Origin: an uncultured Odoribacter sp.
Lineage (GTDB): Bacteria; Bacteroidota; Bacteroidia; Bacteroidales; Marinifilaceae
Reading direction: 5' to 3'
Assembly (NCBI GenBank): GCA_905204385.1
Contig: CAJKZL010000163.1
Span: 1 to 6,773, forward strand
Length of the DNA: 6,773 bases
Numbering within the stretch: the first letter of the stretch is position 1; every line of letters begins with the position of its first letter. A program made the position numbers and the translations under genes. Positions 5,501 to 6,773 of this stretch are shown one piece after another. A model generated the notes under the pieces. The model was not told the DNA's origin, did no database searches, and saw only the letters and a program-made list of their open reading frames with translations.

Positions 5501-6773
5501 GGGAGGACATGTCTGTTTCGATTTGGGGAGTATTTCTGAAGACATTTTGAGAGATGGCCGGAAATCCTGCGAAAATGGTTTGCCTGTCAATGCGGAAGGT
5601 GGAAATACGGATACTACCGTTTGGGGTATTGTGTCGAATGTTCAAACGATGACCAACGGTTTCGACAACAATACCGAGGCCAGAAGGTTTCAGGATGTCG
5701 GACTCGACGGGATGAATGATGAGCAGGAGCGTATTTTTTATGCGAAATATCTGGAAATGCTGAGAAATACTTTTGGCCCTGATTCGAAAGTATACCGGGA
5801 TGCCTGGAATGATCCTGCCGGCGATAATTATCATTATTTCAGAGGATCCGATTACGATGCGATGGAACTTCCGGTGCTGGAACGCTATAAGAAATACAAC
5901 GGGACCGAAGGCAACTCGCCAACAGCCGAGATGTCGCCCGAGTCTTATCCGACGGCGGCCACCAATTTGCCGGATGTCGAGGACATCAATGGAGACAATA
6001 CTCTGAATGAAACGGAAGCCTTTTTCCGGTATGACCTGGAACTGAAGCCGGAAAAAATGAAGGTCGGAGAAAATTTTATCACCGATATCACTACAGCCCA
6101 AGTGGAACTACCGAATGGGGAAACACAGGAGATCAAATGGTACCAGATTAAGATACCTGTCAGTGCGCCTTCGTTTACGCACAATTCTCCTGATCTGAAG
6201 TCTGTCCGTTTTATGCGGATGTTCCTCCGCGGATTCCGGGACAGTGTGATATTGAGGATGGCCAGTCTGGATCTGGTCAGGGATAACTGGCGGAAGTACG
6301 ATGGTCCTTTGGACGGTGAGCTGACGTTGTCGGAGCAGACGACTTTCGATGTTTCCGTAGTCAACCTCGAAGAGAATGCTTCGCGTACTCCGGTGAATTA
6401 TGTGATGCCTCCGGGAATCGACAGAGTGGTGGATGCGGCCAATACCCAGCATCGGGAACTCAATGAACAGGCTTTGTCGCTGAAAGTCATCAGCCTGAAA
6501 AAGGGGGAGTCCCGGGGGGTATATAAAACTTTCGGAAAAAATCTGCTGAGGTATAAAACACTGAAAATGGATGTTCATGCCGAGGCACTGAAAGAGTACC
6601 CTCTGTCGGATGACGATCTCACAGTGTTTATCCGGCTGGGAAATGATAATATCGATAACTACTATGAATATGAGGTGCCGCTGAAACTGACTGCTCCGGG
6701 ATTTTACGGGTCGGAGGAAATCGGACGGGAAGCGGTGTGGCCTGCTGCCAACCGGATTGCATTGCCGCTGAGC
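2529..6773 (+). CDS. sprA: SprA/Sov, outer-membrane translocon of the type IX secretion system (5' part; runs off the window)
   Basis: The frame stays open for 1415 codons to the window end; family members are roughly 2,400 residues, so about 40% of the protein is missing. SprA (Sov in Porphyromonas) is the giant single-chain beta-barrel, 36 strands in the Flavobacterium johnsoniae structure, through which type IX substrates cross the outer membrane, with PorV and a plug protein as partners. A Sec signal peptide is visible: MRIGLLLLSIITGVICLSA (1-19, probable cleavage after Ala19, no convincing lipobox). Family-typical segments include GNVSLPL (243-249), the HNYEANKHFFLARYF stretch (304-318), RIEVWVTN (340-347), GRFDYIEG (577-584), GRIVFPVLEPFG (592-603), AYLDDFEG (817-824), QYIEMWLMDP (974-983) and DNYYEYE (1376-1382). 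No frameshift or internal stop was seen at the points checked. ATG choice rests on the signal peptide and AGAGG site. It is probably co-transcribed with ruvA. Whether the host glides cannot be told; many type IX hosts do not. Confidence 0.95.
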   Translation, partial: MRIGLLLLSIITGVICLSAKNYIAPEKTSIPGRHAGHTSDTLLFPIRENQDNRIREEVPASSLFLRKPSNIRDSIVYDPMTKKYVVMTLIGNKYHYSRPYTLDLKEFIGSRNRLNLYEYNRRKEEGGGQNDFKNLVSEIQFLDKLFSPVFGKDYIKLSVQGSVDLTLGVKINKIDNPTLPVDMRKTTNLDFDEKMQFNINGGIGDFINLDWSYNTEATFDFENVLKLNYEGKEDNIVRKIEAGNVSLPLTGTLISGVQNLWGFRTDLQFGKLAVSGIFSQQKGEAKVIRLEKGAQKQEFEISAHNYEANKHFFLARYFRDNYEAALRNLPVINSGVRITRIEVWVTNKNSRFEQSRNIVAFTGLGENNVGNSDRPLFNPDLFPARPGKTLPDNESNALYEKMNGQYAAIRNISQATAVLSKTIQPGRDFEKLENARLLDPSDYVLNEQLGYISLNTALNSDEVLAVAYEYTVRGEIYTVGELTYNAPAAPQTLIVKMLKGTTLSPEQPTWDLMMKNVYNIGAYNLSPEEFTLDVLYRNDKAGTKVNYLPAGDIDNKILLSVMNLDRLNEQSDAMPDGRFDYIEGITVLSGKGRIVFPVLEPFGSWLERKINNPAIARQYVFQDLYDKTQSVAGQNAEKNKFYLKGSYRSSSSSEISLGGGDIPRGSVKVSAGGVELLENIDYTVNYTMGTVSIINPSLLESGTPITIKSENRSDFGMQTQTLVGAHLDYKFNENFNIGATILHMNEKPLTHKVNLGEEPLSNTIWGLNATYNAESQFITTLLNKLPFIHTQAKSHLTVDTEFAKFMPGTAKGAGGNAYLDDFEGSKISLDMKGVSQWKLASTPQDNDNHWFPESTSDSLNYGYNRAKLAWYVVDPLFYRMSTATPAHIRADKEQRSNHFVREIRQTELFPNKDLAVGDVNIIPALTVAFYPREKGPYNFDTEVDREGKLRDPEKRWGGMMRSIATSDFEAANVQYIEMWLMDPFVYEPQHAGGHVCFDLGSISEDILRDGRKSCENGLPVNAEGGNTDTTVWGIVSNVQTMTNGFDNNTEARRFQDVGLDGMNDEQERIFYAKYLEMLRNTFGPDSKVYRDAWNDPAGDNYHYFRGSDYDAMELPVLERYKKYNGTEGNSPTAEMSPESYPTAATNLPDVEDINGDNTLNETEAFFRYDLELKPEKMKVGENFITDITTAQVELPNGETQEIKWYQIKIPVSAPSFTHNSPDLKSVRFMRMFLRGFRDSVILRMASLDLVRDNWRKYDGPLDGELTLSEQTTFDVSVVNLEENASRTPVNYVMPPGIDRVVDAANTQHRELNEQALSLKVISLKKGESRGVYKTFGKNLLRYKTLKMDVHAEALKEYPLSDDDLTVFIRLGNDNIDNYYEYEVPLKLTAPGFYGSEEIGREAVWPAANRIALPLS

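Noticed and set aside
5154..6578. Two long minus-strand open frames in a row (315 residues at 5154-6101 and 156 residues at 6108-6578) opposite sprA.
   Set aside because: They lie entirely antisense to a well-supported SprA frame. Their translations are rich in Arg, Ile and His with no recognisable motif. They exist because sprA here rarely uses TTA, CTA or TCA, which would give stops on the other strand.

Overview
The window reads as ordinary chromosomal housekeeping DNA from a member of the Bacteroidota, most likely order Bacteroidales. The evidence is a SprA/Sov-type giant outer-membrane protein (known only from this phylum), a DUF3276 PUR-family protein, TAnnTTTG-type -7 promoter boxes, A-rich leaders with weak Shine-Dalgarno sequences, and moderate GC coding DNA with AT-rich intergenic DNA. 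I cannot name the genus from sequence alone.

Layout. Positions 1-114 hold the last 37 codons of a plus-strand TcdA/ThiF-like gene. A hairpin with A and T tracts on either side (115-144) serves both that gene and the convergent minus-strand gene at 162-503, which encodes a 113-residue PUR-family nucleic-acid-binding protein (DUF3276). A 368-base gene-free stretch (504-871) follows. It carries a palindromic pair of -7-like boxes, a more GC-rich island of unknown meaning, and the trpS promoter and leader. Three plus-strand genes then run head to tail with gaps of 42 and 46 bases: trpS (tryptophanyl-tRNA synthetase), ruvA (Holliday-junction-binding subunit of RuvAB) and the first 1415 codons of sprA, which is cut by the window end.

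Function. trpS and ruvA are translation and recombination housekeeping genes. sprA encodes the outer-membrane translocon of the type IX secretion system, through which Bacteroidota export proteins with a type IX C-terminal signal and, in gliding species, surface adhesins. The three genes look co-transcribed from a promoter upstream of trpS, but they have no obvious shared pathway. The sprA frame covers more than 60% of the window. The long minus-strand open frames opposite it are shadows.

I found no mobile element, CRISPR array, tRNA, rRNA or undescribed multi-gene system. The most interesting non-routine signals are small: the dyad of promoter-like boxes at 563-583, the helically phased direct repeat with alternative hairpins in the trpS leader (804-838), the unexplained island near 625-720, and two similar module pairs within SprA.
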